Origin: Vibrio tubiashii
GTDB taxonomy: Bacteria; Pseudomonadota; Gammaproteobacteria; Enterobacterales; Vibrionaceae
Length of the DNA: 64,000 nt
NCBI GenBank assembly: GCA_000775715.1
Contig: JRWQ01000014.1
Span: 1 to 64,000 of the forward strand
Reading direction: 5' to 3'
Shown: piece by piece, positions 13,511 through 22,450 of the stretch
How positions within the stretch are numbered: position 1 is the first letter of the stretch
Layout of the letters: every line of letters begins with the position of its first letter
The notes under the pieces: generated by a model
What the model saw: only the letters and a program-made list of their open reading frames with translations
The model's database searches: none
What the model was told of the DNA's origin: nothing
Position numbers and translations under genes: made by a program

Positions 13511-13545
13511 AGAGCCAGTGCAATCGCGCTGGCTTTGTGTTTTTA
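13511..13545 (+). terminator. terminator of the 39-residue gene
   Basis: AGCCAGTGC and GCGCTGGCT pair around CAATC with one mismatch, followed by TTGTGTTTTT. Confidence 0.8.
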
Positions 13546-13591
13546 TAAACCTGTGTATACTTTGGTATTGTGTTCCCTTTAGGCGTTTCCA

Positions 13592-14167
13592 TTGAACTAT
13601 CTAGCTCACCTCCATATCGCTAACCACTGTGATTCCAGTTTATTGGGTAATTTGCTGGGGGATTTTGTTAAAGGTAATCCCGACGACCAGCTACCTGCTC
13701 ATTTATCTTCAGGGGTAAAACTACACCGTTTTGTGGATTCATATACCGACCAACACTCAATCGTCGTTGAAGTAAAACAACTGTTTCCAAATGGCTTGCG
13801 CCGATTTTCTTGTATTGCGCTAGATATGTTCTGGGACCACTGTCTGGCAAAACGTTGGAATGAATATCATACCGATTCGCTGAGTCGGTTTTGTCGCCAT
13901 GCTGAGCATACCGTCCGTGCGGACAATGGACATTCATTGCCAGAGCGCTTTATCCACGTTTCTGATGCGATGTGGCAGGGAAGGTGGCTAGAGTCATATC
14001 GTCACTTTGAAAACATTGAGTATGCACTGCAAAGAATGTCGCGACGTTCTCCTCGTATGCAGCGCTTGAGTGAATGCAGCATGCCGCTTTTTAACCATTA
14101 TGAACAACTGAATGAGACATTTTCACGCTTCTATCCGGATCTACTAACTGCAAGCAAAAGTTTTTGA
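13592..14167 (+). CDS. acpH: acyl carrier protein phosphodiesterase
   Basis: The 191-residue enzyme removes the 4'-phosphopantetheine arm from holo-ACP. It matches E. coli AcpH over its length: MNYLAHLHIANHCDSSLLGN, GDFVKGNP, GVKLHRFVDSYTDQH and LDMFWDHCLAKRW with the HD-type His/Asp residues. The start is TTG; no ATG fits, and the family begins exactly here. AGG lies eight bases before. The helicase gene follows 35 bases later in the same direction. Confidence 0.92.
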   Translation: MNYLAHLHIANHCDSSLLGNLLGDFVKGNPDDQLPAHLSSGVKLHRFVDSYTDQHSIVVEVKQLFPNGLRRFSCIALDMFWDHCLAKRWNEYHTDSLSRFCRHAEHTVRADNGHSLPERFIHVSDAMWQGRWLESYRHFENIEYALQRMSRRSPRMQRLSECSMPLFNHYEQLNETFSRFYPDLLTASKSF

Positions 14168-14202
14168 TAGAATCGTCGGCCTTAAAATGAAAGGTTATCT
14201 CC

Positions 14203-15462
14203 ATGTCGACACATTTTGCAGCACTAGGCTTGTGCCCACTCCTTAGTGAAACCACTGAGAAATTGGGCTTCAATCAACCAACAGACATTCAGGCTCAGGC
14301 TATTCCACATGTGCTTGAAGGTAAGGATGTATTAGCTGGTGCACAAACTGGAACCGGTAAAACGGCTGCGTTTGGTTTACCGATTTTGCACAAACTGCTT
14401 GAAGCAGAGATTAAGCGAGATATCCAAAGCAATGATGTGTTGGCACTAGTATTGGTACCGACGCGCGAACTGGCGCAGCAGGTGTTCGATAACCTAAATC
14501 AATATGCTCAAAACACGTCGCTTAAAGTGGTTGCTGCCTACGGCGGAACCAGTATGAATATCCAGACTCGAAACCTCGACCAAGGCTGTGACATCTTGGT
14601 GGCGACCCCAGGGCGTTTGCTTGACCATCTTTTTTGCAAAAATATCAAGCTAGATAAAACCCACTATTTAGTGCTAGATGAAGCAGACCGTATGCTCGAT
14701 ATGGGCTTCATGCCTGATATTAAGCGTATCCTCAAACGTTGTAATGACGATCGCCAAACGATGTTCTTTTCGGCGACATTTGACAAGCGAATTAAGACCA
14801 TTGCATACAAAATGTTAAATGAACCAGTAGAGGTTCAAGTTACCGCGTCGAACAGCACCGCCGATACCGTGACTCAAATGGTTTACCCTGTCGACAAAAA
14901 GCGTAAAGCAGAGCTATTGGCTTACCTTATTGGTTCACGTAACTGGCAGCAAGTTTTAGTGTTTACTAAAACTAAGCAAGGCAGTGATGCACTAGCTAAA
15001 GAGCTTAAGCTAGATGGTATAAAAGCGGCTTCAATTAACGGTGATAAGAGCCAAGGTGCTCGCCAAAAAGCCCTAGACGATTTCAAATCTGGGCAAGTCC
15101 GTGCACTAATTGCAACTGATGTCGCCGCGCGTGGTTTGGATATTCAGCAGTTAGAGCAAGTGGTCAACTTTGATATGCCATACAAGGCCGAAGATTATGT
15201 TCACCGCATCGGCCGCACGGGTAGAGCCGGGCAGAAAGGATTCGCTGTTTCGCTGATGAGTCGCGATGAAGAATACTTGCTAGAAGCCATAGAACGTTTA
15301 TTAGATAGCAAACTACCGCAACAGTGGCTTGAAGGATTTGAGCCGAGCCTAATTGAAGAAGTTGTGCCTGACAAATCACCGCGCAGAAAAGGGCGTAACT
15401 CAGATAAACGCAAGATGAAAGCGAAACTTAAAATTCACGCCAATCGCGGTAAGAAAAAGTAA
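14203..15462 (+). CDS. rhlE: DEAD-box RNA helicase, RhlE type
   Basis: The 419-residue ATP-dependent RNA helicase has all motifs in order: F and Q motif (FNQPTDIQAQAIP), motif I AQTGTGKT, PTRELAQQ, GGT, TPGRLLD, DEAD (LVLDEADRMLDMGF), SAT, then in the second domain LVFTKTK, ATDVAARGLD and HRIGRTGRAG. A basic tail (RRKGRNSDKRKMKAKLK) follows, as in RhlE-like cold and ribosome-related helicases. It is followed after 14 bases by a GNAT gene, so the two are probably cotranscribed. The exact paralogue name is less certain than the family. Confidence 0.88.
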   Translation: MSTHFAALGLCPLLSETTEKLGFNQPTDIQAQAIPHVLEGKDVLAGAQTGTGKTAAFGLPILHKLLEAEIKRDIQSNDVLALVLVPTRELAQQVFDNLNQYAQNTSLKVVAAYGGTSMNIQTRNLDQGCDILVATPGRLLDHLFCKNIKLDKTHYLVLDEADRMLDMGFMPDIKRILKRCNDDRQTMFFSATFDKRIKTIAYKMLNEPVEVQVTASNSTADTVTQMVYPVDKKRKAELLAYLIGSRNWQQVLVFTKTKQGSDALAKELKLDGIKAASINGDKSQGARQKALDDFKSGQVRALIATDVAARGLDIQQLEQVVNFDMPYKAEDYVHRIGRTGRAGQKGFAVSLMSRDEEYLLEAIERLLDSKLPQQWLEGFEPSLIEEVVPDKSPRRKGRNSDKRKMKAKLKIHANRGKKK

Positions 15463-15476
15463 CAAGGGAACGAACA

Positions 15477-15983
15477 GTGAAGCTGTCACTTATTAGATTA
15501 AAGGACGCTGAAGAGTTATTGGCGTTTGAGCTTGCAAATCAGGTTTGGTTTGAGCAGTTTATTCCGCCACGGGAGCCAGATTTCTACACTAAGAGTGGGG
15601 TAGAGCAGCACATTCGCGAGTTCTTGCTTGATTACCAATGCAATGAGTTGCTTCCACTGCTAATCAAAGATGAGAATGATCGAATTATTGGCCGACTAAA
15701 TGTCACGAATATAGATACTATTCGATGCACAGCTCATCTGGGTTATCGTGTAGGTCAAGGCTCAACCAAGCAGGGCGTTGCAAAGGGAGCGGTGGCTGAA
15801 GTCGTGAAAATGTTGCGTGCTAAAGGGATAAAGACGCTGTTTGCCTATGCCGCGACAAGTAATCCCGCCTCGCAAAAGGTATTAACCAACAATCGCTTTC
15901 AGCCAATCAAATTGATTCATGAGTATGCTGAGCTTAATGGAGAGTCGATCGACTGTATCGAATTCAAACGGTTAATCGATTGA
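15477..15983 (+). CDS. GNAT acetyltransferase, RimJ/RimL type
   Basis: The 168-residue protein is an acetyl-CoA N-acetyltransferase. The acetyl-CoA loop appears as YRVGQGSTKQGVAKGAVAEVVKM, and the end has ASQKVLTNNRFQPIK. It starts with GTG, with AAGGGA eight bases before it, directly behind the helicase stop. Substrate unknown; protein N-termini or small amines are typical. Confidence 0.86.
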   Translation: MKLSLIRLKDAEELLAFELANQVWFEQFIPPREPDFYTKSGVEQHIREFLLDYQCNELLPLLIKDENDRIIGRLNVTNIDTIRCTAHLGYRVGQGSTKQGVAKGAVAEVVKMLRAKGIKTLFAYAATSNPASQKVLTNNRFQPIKLIHEYAELNGESIDCIEFKRLID

Positions 15984-16042
15984 TACCAAGCAGAATGAGT
16001 TATTGATGAAATCATCTGGTTATCTATTTATCCCTGTTGGTA
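15984..16042. repeat. short palindromic repeat with TACCAA/TTGGTA ends
   Basis: This 59-bp segment begins TACCAAGCAGAATGAG and ends TATCCCTGTTGGTA, with an inner TTGATGAAATCATC palindrome. It shares its terminal hexamer with the longer MITE-like element at 36084. It may be a miniature repeat of the same kind; only copies elsewhere could show this. Confidence 0.4.
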
Positions 16043-16047
16043 TATCA

Positions 16048-16073
16048 AAAACGGAAGCCTAGGCTTCCGTTTT
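16048..16073. terminator. perfect bidirectional terminator
   Basis: AAAACGGAAGCCT and AGGCTTCCGTTTT form a 13-bp perfect palindrome with A and T runs at either side, between the convergent GNAT and desaturase genes. Confidence 0.93.
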
Positions 16074-16074
16074 G

Positions 16075-17202
16075 TTATGCGTATTGAGCGACTAGCGCAT
16101 CCCAGCTTTTTCTTTGAGCGGCGAGATCACGTTTAATTTGTTGGTAGCGCAGTTTAAGTAGCGATTTTTCATACTTCTTGACCAGATCTGTCTTGGTCGC
16201 CTCTAACACTTGTTTCTTGAGCTCATAATAATCTGACATTTTACCCATTAAGGCGTCAAACTCTTTGTTCAATGCTTCATTCAACATAGAGGCATTAGGA
16301 AGTTGACTGATGTTTTTCGAGGCATTCGCTAGCGCCTGCTTTGCTTTGGATTTTTCGATTTTTAGGTATGGAGTAATACGTAGCTTCGAGGTTAAACCAA
16401 GCCAAGAACATGACTTGATTAACCATTTAGTTGGATCGTATTGCCACCAATAAATGCCATTTCGGTAATCATTTTCAAAAATATGGTGATAGTTGTGGTA
16501 GCCTTCGCCAAAGGTGAACACGGCAAGCACCCCATTGTCGCGCGCGGTGTTTTTGTCAGTGTAAGGTTGGCTTCCCCAGATGTGGGCGAGCGAGTTTATA
16601 AAGAAGGTCGAATGGTGGCTTAGTACGAGGCGAAGCACTCCGACGACAAGAAGCATTCCCCAAATGTCACCATGGATCAGCCCTAAAGCGATTGGAATCG
16701 CAAAGTTGGTGATTATAGCCAATGGCACATAGTATTTATGTTGCCACATAACAATCTTATCTTTCTGTAGATCACGGCAGTTACTGTAATCAGCATAGGT
16801 ATTAGCATTGTACTCACGCAGCATCCAGCCAATGTGTGAAAACCAGAAGCCACGTTTAGCCGAGTAGGGATCTTTATCATTGTTATCAACATGCTTATGG
16901 TGGATGCGATGATCTGAGCTCCAGTGGAGAGCACTGTTTTGCAGCGCAAATGCACCGCCAATAGCGAATAGGAACCTTAGTGACCAGTGTGCTTGGTAAG
17001 TCTTGTGTGACCATAACCGATGATAACCAGCGGTAATCGAAAGATTACAAAAAGAGAACGCGATTAAGAACCAGACAAGGTGTTCTACACCGTAGCCAAA
17101 TGCGATTCCGTACCAAGGGACCACTGCAACGGCGACAATGAATGAAGATAAAAAGATAAAAATATTTAACCAAATAAGAGGTGGTTTGGTTGACCCTGAC
17201 AT
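16075..17202 (-). CDS. delta-9 acyl-CoA/fatty acid desaturase
   Basis: The 375-residue membrane di-iron enzyme puts a cis double bond into acyl chains and so adjusts membrane fluidity. The three His boxes are HRLWSH, HRIHHK and GEGYHNYHH, with four membrane segments around them. The C-terminal 100 residues are a long charged helical extension (ASKNISQLPNASMLNEALNK and on) not present in short desaturases but common in marine gammaproteobacterial ones. A FabR-like palindrome sits about 45 bases upstream of the start. Confidence 0.92.
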   Translation of the reverse strand: MSGSTKPPLIWLNIFIFLSSFIVAVAVVPWYGIAFGYGVEHLVWFLIAFSFCNLSITAGYHRLWSHKTYQAHWSLRFLFAIGGAFALQNSALHWSSDHRIHHKHVDNNDKDPYSAKRGFWFSHIGWMLREYNANTYADYSNCRDLQKDKIVMWQHKYYVPLAIITNFAIPIALGLIHGDIWGMLLVVGVLRLVLSHHSTFFINSLAHIWGSQPYTDKNTARDNGVLAVFTFGEGYHNYHHIFENDYRNGIYWWQYDPTKWLIKSCSWLGLTSKLRITPYLKIEKSKAKQALANASKNISQLPNASMLNEALNKEFDALMGKMSDYYELKKQVLEATKTDLVKKYEKSLLKLRYQQIKRDLAAQRKSWDALVAQYA

Positions 17203-17242
17203 GGTGGCTTCCTTTCAGCTAACAGTTGTTCGCTAGAATATC

Positions 17243-17259
17243 AGCGTACACGTGTAAGT
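17243..17259. promoter_or_regulatory. FabR-like operator upstream of the desaturase
   Basis: AGCGTACACGTGTAAGT has a perfect TACACGTGTA core (17247-17256). It resembles the FabR sites before fabA and fabB in enterobacteria. FabR represses unsaturated fatty acid synthesis genes, so control of a desaturase fits. The match is from memory of the motif, not from a search. Confidence 0.55.
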
Positions 17260-17455
17260 CAAACGGAAATAATCGGATTGATGTCTGCCTCACGAGATTG
17301 ATGGGTGAAGTATGAAACGGATTATATGGTTATATTTTGAATAAATAATTATTCACTCAATTGATTATTCTAATGCAGAATATTTGGCTTTTAGGTAAAT
17401 GTTTTATAGTATGAAGGTATAAACAATCCTTACAGGAAGTAATAAGGAACTATAA

Positions 17456-18016
17456 ATGGAATTAAAAATAGCTGAATATAGCGACTATGAGCGTATCTCT
17501 GCATTGCATGCTCAAAGCTGGAAGCATTTCTATAAAGGTATTCTAGGAAAGGATTTTCTAGAGAATGAAGTGACTCAAGAGCGGGCGACTATTTGGCAGA
17601 CTCGCCTAATCAACCCCCCTTTTAACCAACATGTACTGCTCATCGAAGAAGGTGGACTTCTGTGCGGGTTTGTTTGTGCGTTTGGTAATCATGACTTTGA
17701 AAAAGGCACTATGATTGATGCACTTCATATAGATCGCGCATATCGAGGCCGCGGTCTAGGTGTAAAACTCTTAGCAGAAATGGCTAAATGGATAGCACAG
17801 TATTTTCCGGACAACGGGGTTTACGTTGAGGTGATGAAAGAGAACAAGCAAGCGATTGAATTCTATCAGCATTTGGGTGGTGAACTCTATCTTGAGCGCT
17901 TGTGGAATGCCCCATGTGGCGGAAAAATCCCTGAATTAACTTACCACTGGAAATCGGGTCAGGAGTTAGCGAACAGCGTGGCACAACATCTTAAATCAGA
18001 ACTTGTAATAGGTTGA
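17456..18016 (+). CDS. GNAT-family N-acetyltransferase
   Basis: The 186-residue protein has the GNAT core: IAEYSDYERISALHAQSW at the start, IDALHIDRAYRGRGLGVKLL with the R-G-x-G-x-G acetyl-CoA loop, and VMKENKQAIEFYQHLGG for motif B. Substrate unknown. It stands alone between the desaturase and the efflux operon, with GGAAGTAATAAGGA ahead of the ATG. Confidence 0.9.
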   Translation: MELKIAEYSDYERISALHAQSWKHFYKGILGKDFLENEVTQERATIWQTRLINPPFNQHVLLIEEGGLLCGFVCAFGNHDFEKGTMIDALHIDRAYRGRGLGVKLLAEMAKWIAQYFPDNGVYVEVMKENKQAIEFYQHLGGELYLERLWNAPCGGKIPELTYHWKSGQELANSVAQHLKSELVIG

Positions 18017-18064
18017 AACAAATTACTCAGTTTCCCTGATACTCCTCGGACATAAGCTCTATCG

Positions 18065-18106
18065 CCGTTAGGTAATTTTAAATTGCCCATTTTTATTACC
18101 TAACGG
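18065..18106. promoter_or_regulatory. long inverted repeat directly before the efflux operon
   Basis: CCGTTAGGTAAT (18065-18076) and ATTACCTAACGG (18095-18106) are a perfect 12-bp inverted repeat with an 18-base spacer. The right arm ends seven bases before the ATG of the adaptor gene. As DNA it could be an operator; as RNA it would form a hairpin that covers the ribosome binding region. No regulator gene is adjacent. Confidence 0.55.
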
Positions 18107-18113
18107 TCAGTTC

Positions 18114-19232
18114 ATGAAAAAAACCTTACTCTTCACAGCGCTTAGTAGTGCGCTTTTTCTCGTAGGATGCGGCGAAACTACTCAAGGACTTAGCCAATCA
18201 CCGGCACAACTGGTTGTTGCAGAGAGAGCTCAGATTTCTTCCCACCAACAAAGTAAATCATACATTGGCCGAGTGGAAGCCGTTGAAGATACCAATATCA
18301 CAGCGCAAGTTACCGGATACCTAAAGTCGCGTCACTTTGACGAAGGACAAATGGTAGAAAAGGGACAGCTTCTATATACCATCGAGCCCTCTTCGTTCGA
18401 GGCTCAAGTCGCTAGCGCCAAAGCAGCTTTAGCTCAAGCAAACGCAAATCTCAAAAAAGCACAGCTAGATTTTAAGCGTGGTGAAAACTTGCTTCCAAAA
18501 GGGAGTATTTCGCAATCGGAATTCGATAACTTGAACGCATTACTTCTCGGCGCACAAGCGCAAGTTGAAGCGGGAGAAGCACAGTTACATTTAGCTGAGG
18601 TTAACCTGTCATACACAGAGATCAAAGCGCCGTTCTCAGGCCGAATCGCACAAAGCAAAGTTAGCACGGGTGATTTGGTGTCACCACAAACGGGTATTCT
18701 TACTACGTTAGTTAGCTTAGATCCTGTACACACCAGCTTTAGCATCAGTGAAAGAGAGCGCTTAGAGCTAGGTATGGACAAAGTTCTTGGCAAGGGCGAT
18801 GACGGCCAAATCGAGGTGCAGGTTGTGCTTGAAAACGGACAACCCTTTGAACATTTGGGTAAGTTGGACTTTCTAGGTAATCGAATTGATACCAATACAG
18901 GTACAATTGCGATGCGTGCTGTTGTCGACAACCCGCTATATCGTCTCCTTCCTGGTCAACATATCCGCGTAGAACTGCGTGAAAAAGAGAAAACAGACGT
19001 GATAGTCATACCGCGTCGCGCAGTACAAATCGATCTTGAAGGCAACTTTGTGATGATTGTCGCCGAAGGAAATGTTGCTGAGCGGAGAAATGTAGATCTT
19101 GGCCGCCAACTCGAAACGGGTGTCATTGTACGCAGCGGTTTGAAAGCGGGCGAGGATGTCATTACACAGGGGCTACAACGAATTCGAAATGGCGTTCCTG
19201 TTCGTTTCGAACAAAACACAGCAGCAGAATAG
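18114..19232 (+). CDS. RND efflux periplasmic adaptor (membrane fusion lipoprotein)
   Basis: The 372-residue adaptor links the inner-membrane RND pump to an outer-membrane channel. It has a lipoprotein signal with LVGC (Cys19), a split lipoyl domain (GRVEAVEDTNITAQVTGYLK and the later IKAPFSGRIAQS), an alpha-helical hairpin rich in Ala, and a C-terminal barrel with GLKAGEDVITQGLQRIRNG. It is an AcrA/MexA-type protein. The pump gene starts eight bases after its stop. No TolC-like gene is in the operon, so a shared TolC is likely. Confidence 0.93.
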   Translation: MKKTLLFTALSSALFLVGCGETTQGLSQSPAQLVVAERAQISSHQQSKSYIGRVEAVEDTNITAQVTGYLKSRHFDEGQMVEKGQLLYTIEPSSFEAQVASAKAALAQANANLKKAQLDFKRGENLLPKGSISQSEFDNLNALLLGAQAQVEAGEAQLHLAEVNLSYTEIKAPFSGRIAQSKVSTGDLVSPQTGILTTLVSLDPVHTSFSISERERLELGMDKVLGKGDDGQIEVQVVLENGQPFEHLGKLDFLGNRIDTNTGTIAMRAVVDNPLYRLLPGQHIRVELREKEKTDVIVIPRRAVQIDLEGNFVMIVAEGNVAERRNVDLGRQLETGVIVRSGLKAGEDVITQGLQRIRNGVPVRFEQNTAAE

Positions 19233-19240
19233 GGGGCTAG

Positions 19241-22200
19241 ATGCTAAGTCGTTTCTTTATTCAGCGCCCTAAATTTGCGCTAGTTATCTCTATTATACTC
19301 ACATTGGCTGGTGCGATTGCTCTTGCTATCCTACCCGTCGCAGAGTATCCGAAAATAAGCCCTCCCTCAGTGAGTGTGACAGCATACTACACAGGTGCAA
19401 GTGCAGAGGTGGTGGAGCAAGCTATCGCTGACCCAATAGAAACCTCGGTCAATGGTGTGGAAAACATGATCTACATGTCTTCCAAAAGTGCTAATGATGG
19501 TTCGTATAACCTTAACGTAACCTTCGACGTGGGAACCGATCCCGATATGGCCCAGGTGAACGTGCAAAACCGCGTATCACAGATAGAGTCAAAGCTTCCA
19601 CAAGAAGTGCGTATGGTTGGCGTCACGGTTAAAAAACGTTCTCCAGATTTGCTGATGGTCTTGAACTTCTACTCTCCAGACGGAAAGTATGACGATCAGT
19701 TTTTGATCAACTACATCAATCTTAACGTTAAAGACCAACTAGCACGTGTTAAAGGCATTAGTGAAGTTAATGTCATTGGCGGCGGTGAGTACGCGATGCG
19801 CGTTTGGCTCGATCCTGAAAAAATGGCCAACCTTAACCTGACAACTACAGATGTCTACTCGGCGTTGGCTGAACAAAACGTTCAAGTTGCTGCAGGTCGC
19901 GTAGGGTCGGCGCCATACAGTAGTGCGCAAGAGGTGCAGTTTAACCTTGTGACCAAAGGTCGCTTGGAAAGCGTTGATGAGTTCGAAAATGTCGTGCTTC
20001 GAGCGAACAGTGATGGTTCTAGCGTCTACTTGAAAGACGTGGCGAGAATTGAACTAGGTAAGAAATTCTATGATGGCAGCGGCAAATTCCGCGGCCAAGA
20101 CGCGTCAATTGTTGCGTTATCACTTCAATCCGATGCAAACGCACTAGAGAGTGGTCAAGCGGTAATGGATCTGCTCGATACCTTGAGCGTCAACTTCCCT
20201 GAGGGGATGGCCTACGAGACTAGCTATGACACAACGGTATTCGTAGCAGAATCGATTAAGGGCGTAGTTAAGACCCTGATAGAAGCGATTCTATTGGTCA
20301 TTGCTGTAACTTATCTGTTCCTTGGTAGCGCACGAGCAACCCTGATACCAGTTGTTGCCATACCTGTTTCCCTGATTGGTACGTTCGCCATCATGCAAGC
20401 GACTGGGTTTACCATCAATACGGTTACGCTGTTTGGTTTAATCCTCGCCATTGGTATCGTGGTCGATGATGCGATACTTGTGATAGAAAACGTTGATACC
20501 ACAATGGCCAAAGACCCATCACTGACGCCACGTAAAGCGACCTTGCTAGCGATGAAGGAAGTGACTGGACCGATTATTACGTCGACCTTGGTTCTATTGG
20601 CGGTATTCTTACCTGTGGCAATGTTACCCGGCATAACCGGGATCATGTACAGGCAATTTGCCTTGACGATATGTATTTCCGTGGTGATCTCATCAATTAA
20701 TGCGCTAACGCTCTCCCCAGCACTATGTTCACTTGTGCTCAAGCAAGGTGGAGGCAATACGGCACGTTGGTTTGCAGCATTTAATGCCGGCTTAGATAAA
20801 GTCACCAAGCGTTACGGTCAAATTGCCGGCTTCCTGGTCAAGAAAGTCGTCTTGTTGGTGACTTTCTTTGTTGTCGCAGTCGCCGCGGTAAGTTTCTTTG
20901 CCAAAACGACATCAACAGCGTTTGTACCTCAGGAAGACAAAGGTATTTTGCTGGTTAACGTTCAACTCCCTGACTCTGCGTCGTTGTCACGAACTGAAGA
21001 AGTCACTGAGCAACTGATCAATATCGTTGAGCAGGAGCCCGGAGTTGATGGTGTAACTGTTGCCAATGGTTTTGCCTTTATGACAGGTGCAGCCGCTTCG
21101 AATGGCGCATCTTTGTTTATCAAGCTTCATGATTGGGATACACGAAATGCCCTTGATGGTGATCACTCGTCAGACGCCATTGCTAATCGAATCAATGGTC
21201 AAGCTGCAATGCAGTTGCCACAAGCTGTCGTGTTCGCGATGGGCCCGCCTGCGGTTCCGGGCATGGGCGCTGCATCGGGTTTTGAGTTTGTCCTGGAAGA
21301 TACGTTAGGTCGAAGCCGTACTGATTTAGCCATGGTTATGGGCCAGATGATAGAGCAAGCGAACAAGCAGCCTGAAATTGCCTTTACCTTTAGTACATTC
21401 CGCGCCAACGTGCCGCATTACTATGTCGATATTGACCGTGAAAAGGTGCAGCAACTTGGTATACCACTATCTAGCGTGTTCCAAACGCTACAGGGTAACT
21501 TAGGTTCGCTGTACGTTAATGACTTTACCATGTTTGGTAAGAACTTCCGCGTCACAATGCAGGCAGACAGCGAACATCGCAGTAGCATGGAGGACTTAGA
21601 GCGCTTTCACGTAAGATCGGCAAGTGGGGACATGATCCCTTTGAGCACATTGGTGAGCTACGAACAGATTTTTGAACCTGATGTCGCATGGCGCTACAAC
21701 ATGTATCGTAGTGCGGTTATTCAGGGCCAACCTGCGCCGGGTTATTCGAGTGGTGATGCCATTGCCGCGATGGAGCGCGTTGCGGCCGAAGTACTGCCTC
21801 AAGGCTACCAATACGAGTGGACGGGGATGGCTTACCAAGAAGTTTTGGCTGGAAATCAAGCGATCTACGCATTTGCGCTGGCGTTGATATTTATCTACTT
21901 GTTTATGGTTGCTCAATATGAGAGTTGGACAATTCCTTTGGCGATTATTCTCGTTGTGCCGGTTGCGACACTAGGCTCGTTCTTAGCGTTAAATCTGACG
22001 GGTACGCCTTTGAACCTGTATGCGCAGATAGGTCTAGTGTTACTCATAGCGCTCGCAGCGAAGAACGCAATCTTAATCGTTGAATTCGCTAAAATTGAAC
22101 GAGAAGAGAAAGACGTGCCAATTGATGAGGCCGCGGTGAAAGGCGGAAAGCTGCGTTTTCGTGCGGTGAATATGACATCTTGGTCGTTTATTCTAGGTAT

Positions 22201-22393
22201 CTTCCCGCTGATCTTTGCATCTGGCGCTGGGCATGTAAGCCAAAACTCATTGGGGATCTCGTTGATTGGCGGCTTGTTATGTGTATTGCTGGCAGGTACT
22301 TTCTTGATCCCAGGTTTCTACGCTTTTGTTCAACGTAAGCGTGAAAAAGCATATGGCGGCAGTACTAAGCTAATACCACTTGATGATGACTAA
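19241..22393 (+). CDS. RND multidrug efflux pump (AcrB/HAE1 type)
   Basis: The 1050-residue inner-membrane transporter has twelve membrane segments and two large periplasmic loops. The opening [18 protein letters not shown], the [15 protein letters not shown] block and the TM4 relay [19 protein letters not shown] with two Asp residues are those of the HAE1 family. The C-terminal half holds [17 protein letters not shown] and the usual SLGISLIGG segment. Length is right for an AcrB homologue. Vibrio species carry many such pumps, and which paralogue this is cannot be told here. Confidence 0.94.
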   Translation: MLSRFFIQRPKFALVISIILTLAGAIALAILPVAEYPKISPPSVSVTAYYTGASAEVVEQAIADPIETSVNGVENMIYMSSKSANDGSYNLNVTFDVGTDPDMAQVNVQNRVSQIESKLPQEVRMVGVTVKKRSPDLLMVLNFYSPDGKYDDQFLINYINLNVKDQLARVKGISEVNVIGGGEYAMRVWLDPEKMANLNLTTTDVYSALAEQNVQVAAGRVGSAPYSSAQEVQFNLVTKGRLESVDEFENVVLRANSDGSSVYLKDVARIELGKKFYDGSGKFRGQDASIVALSLQSDANALESGQAVMDLLDTLSVNFPEGMAYETSYDTTVFVAESIKGVVKTLIEAILLVIAVTYLFLGSARATLIPVVAIPVSLIGTFAIMQATGFTINTVTLFGLILAIGIVVDDAILVIENVDTTMAKDPSLTPRKATLLAMKEVTGPIITSTLVLLAVFLPVAMLPGITGIMYRQFALTICISVVISSINALTLSPALCSLVLKQGGGNTARWFAAFNAGLDKVTKRYGQIAGFLVKKVVLLVTFFVVAVAAVSFFAKTTSTAFVPQEDKGILLVNVQLPDSASLSRTEEVTEQLINIVEQEPGVDGVTVANGFAFMTGAAASNGASLFIKLHDWDTRNALDGDHSSDAIANRINGQAAMQLPQAVVFAMGPPAVPGMGAASGFEFVLEDTLGRSRTDLAMVMGQMIEQANKQPEIAFTFSTFRANVPHYYVDIDREKVQQLGIPLSSVFQTLQGNLGSLYVNDFTMFGKNFRVTMQADSEHRSSMEDLERFHVRSASGDMIPLSTLVSYEQIFEPDVAWRYNMYRSAVIQGQPAPGYSSGDAIAAMERVAAEVLPQGYQYEWTGMAYQEVLAGNQAIYAFALALIFIYLFMVAQYESWTIPLAIILVVPVATLGSFLALNLTGTPLNLYAQIGLVLLIALAAKNAILIVEFAKIEREEKDVPIDEAAVKGGKLRFRAVNMTSWSFILGIFPLIFASGAGHVSQNSLGISLIGGLLCVLLAGTFLIPGFYAFVQRKREKAYGGSTKLIPLDDD

Positions 22394-22407
22394 CCTGCAA
22401 TAATAAA

Positions 22408-22431
22408 AAGCCCTAACATTTGTTAGGGCTT
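22408..22431. terminator. bidirectional terminator
   Basis: AAGCCCTAACA and TGTTAGGGCTT pair with a TT loop between the pump gene and the convergent chemotaxis receptor; an A run precedes it. Confidence 0.88.
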
Positions 22432-22450
22432 GGTGTTATTGGGTTAAGCT

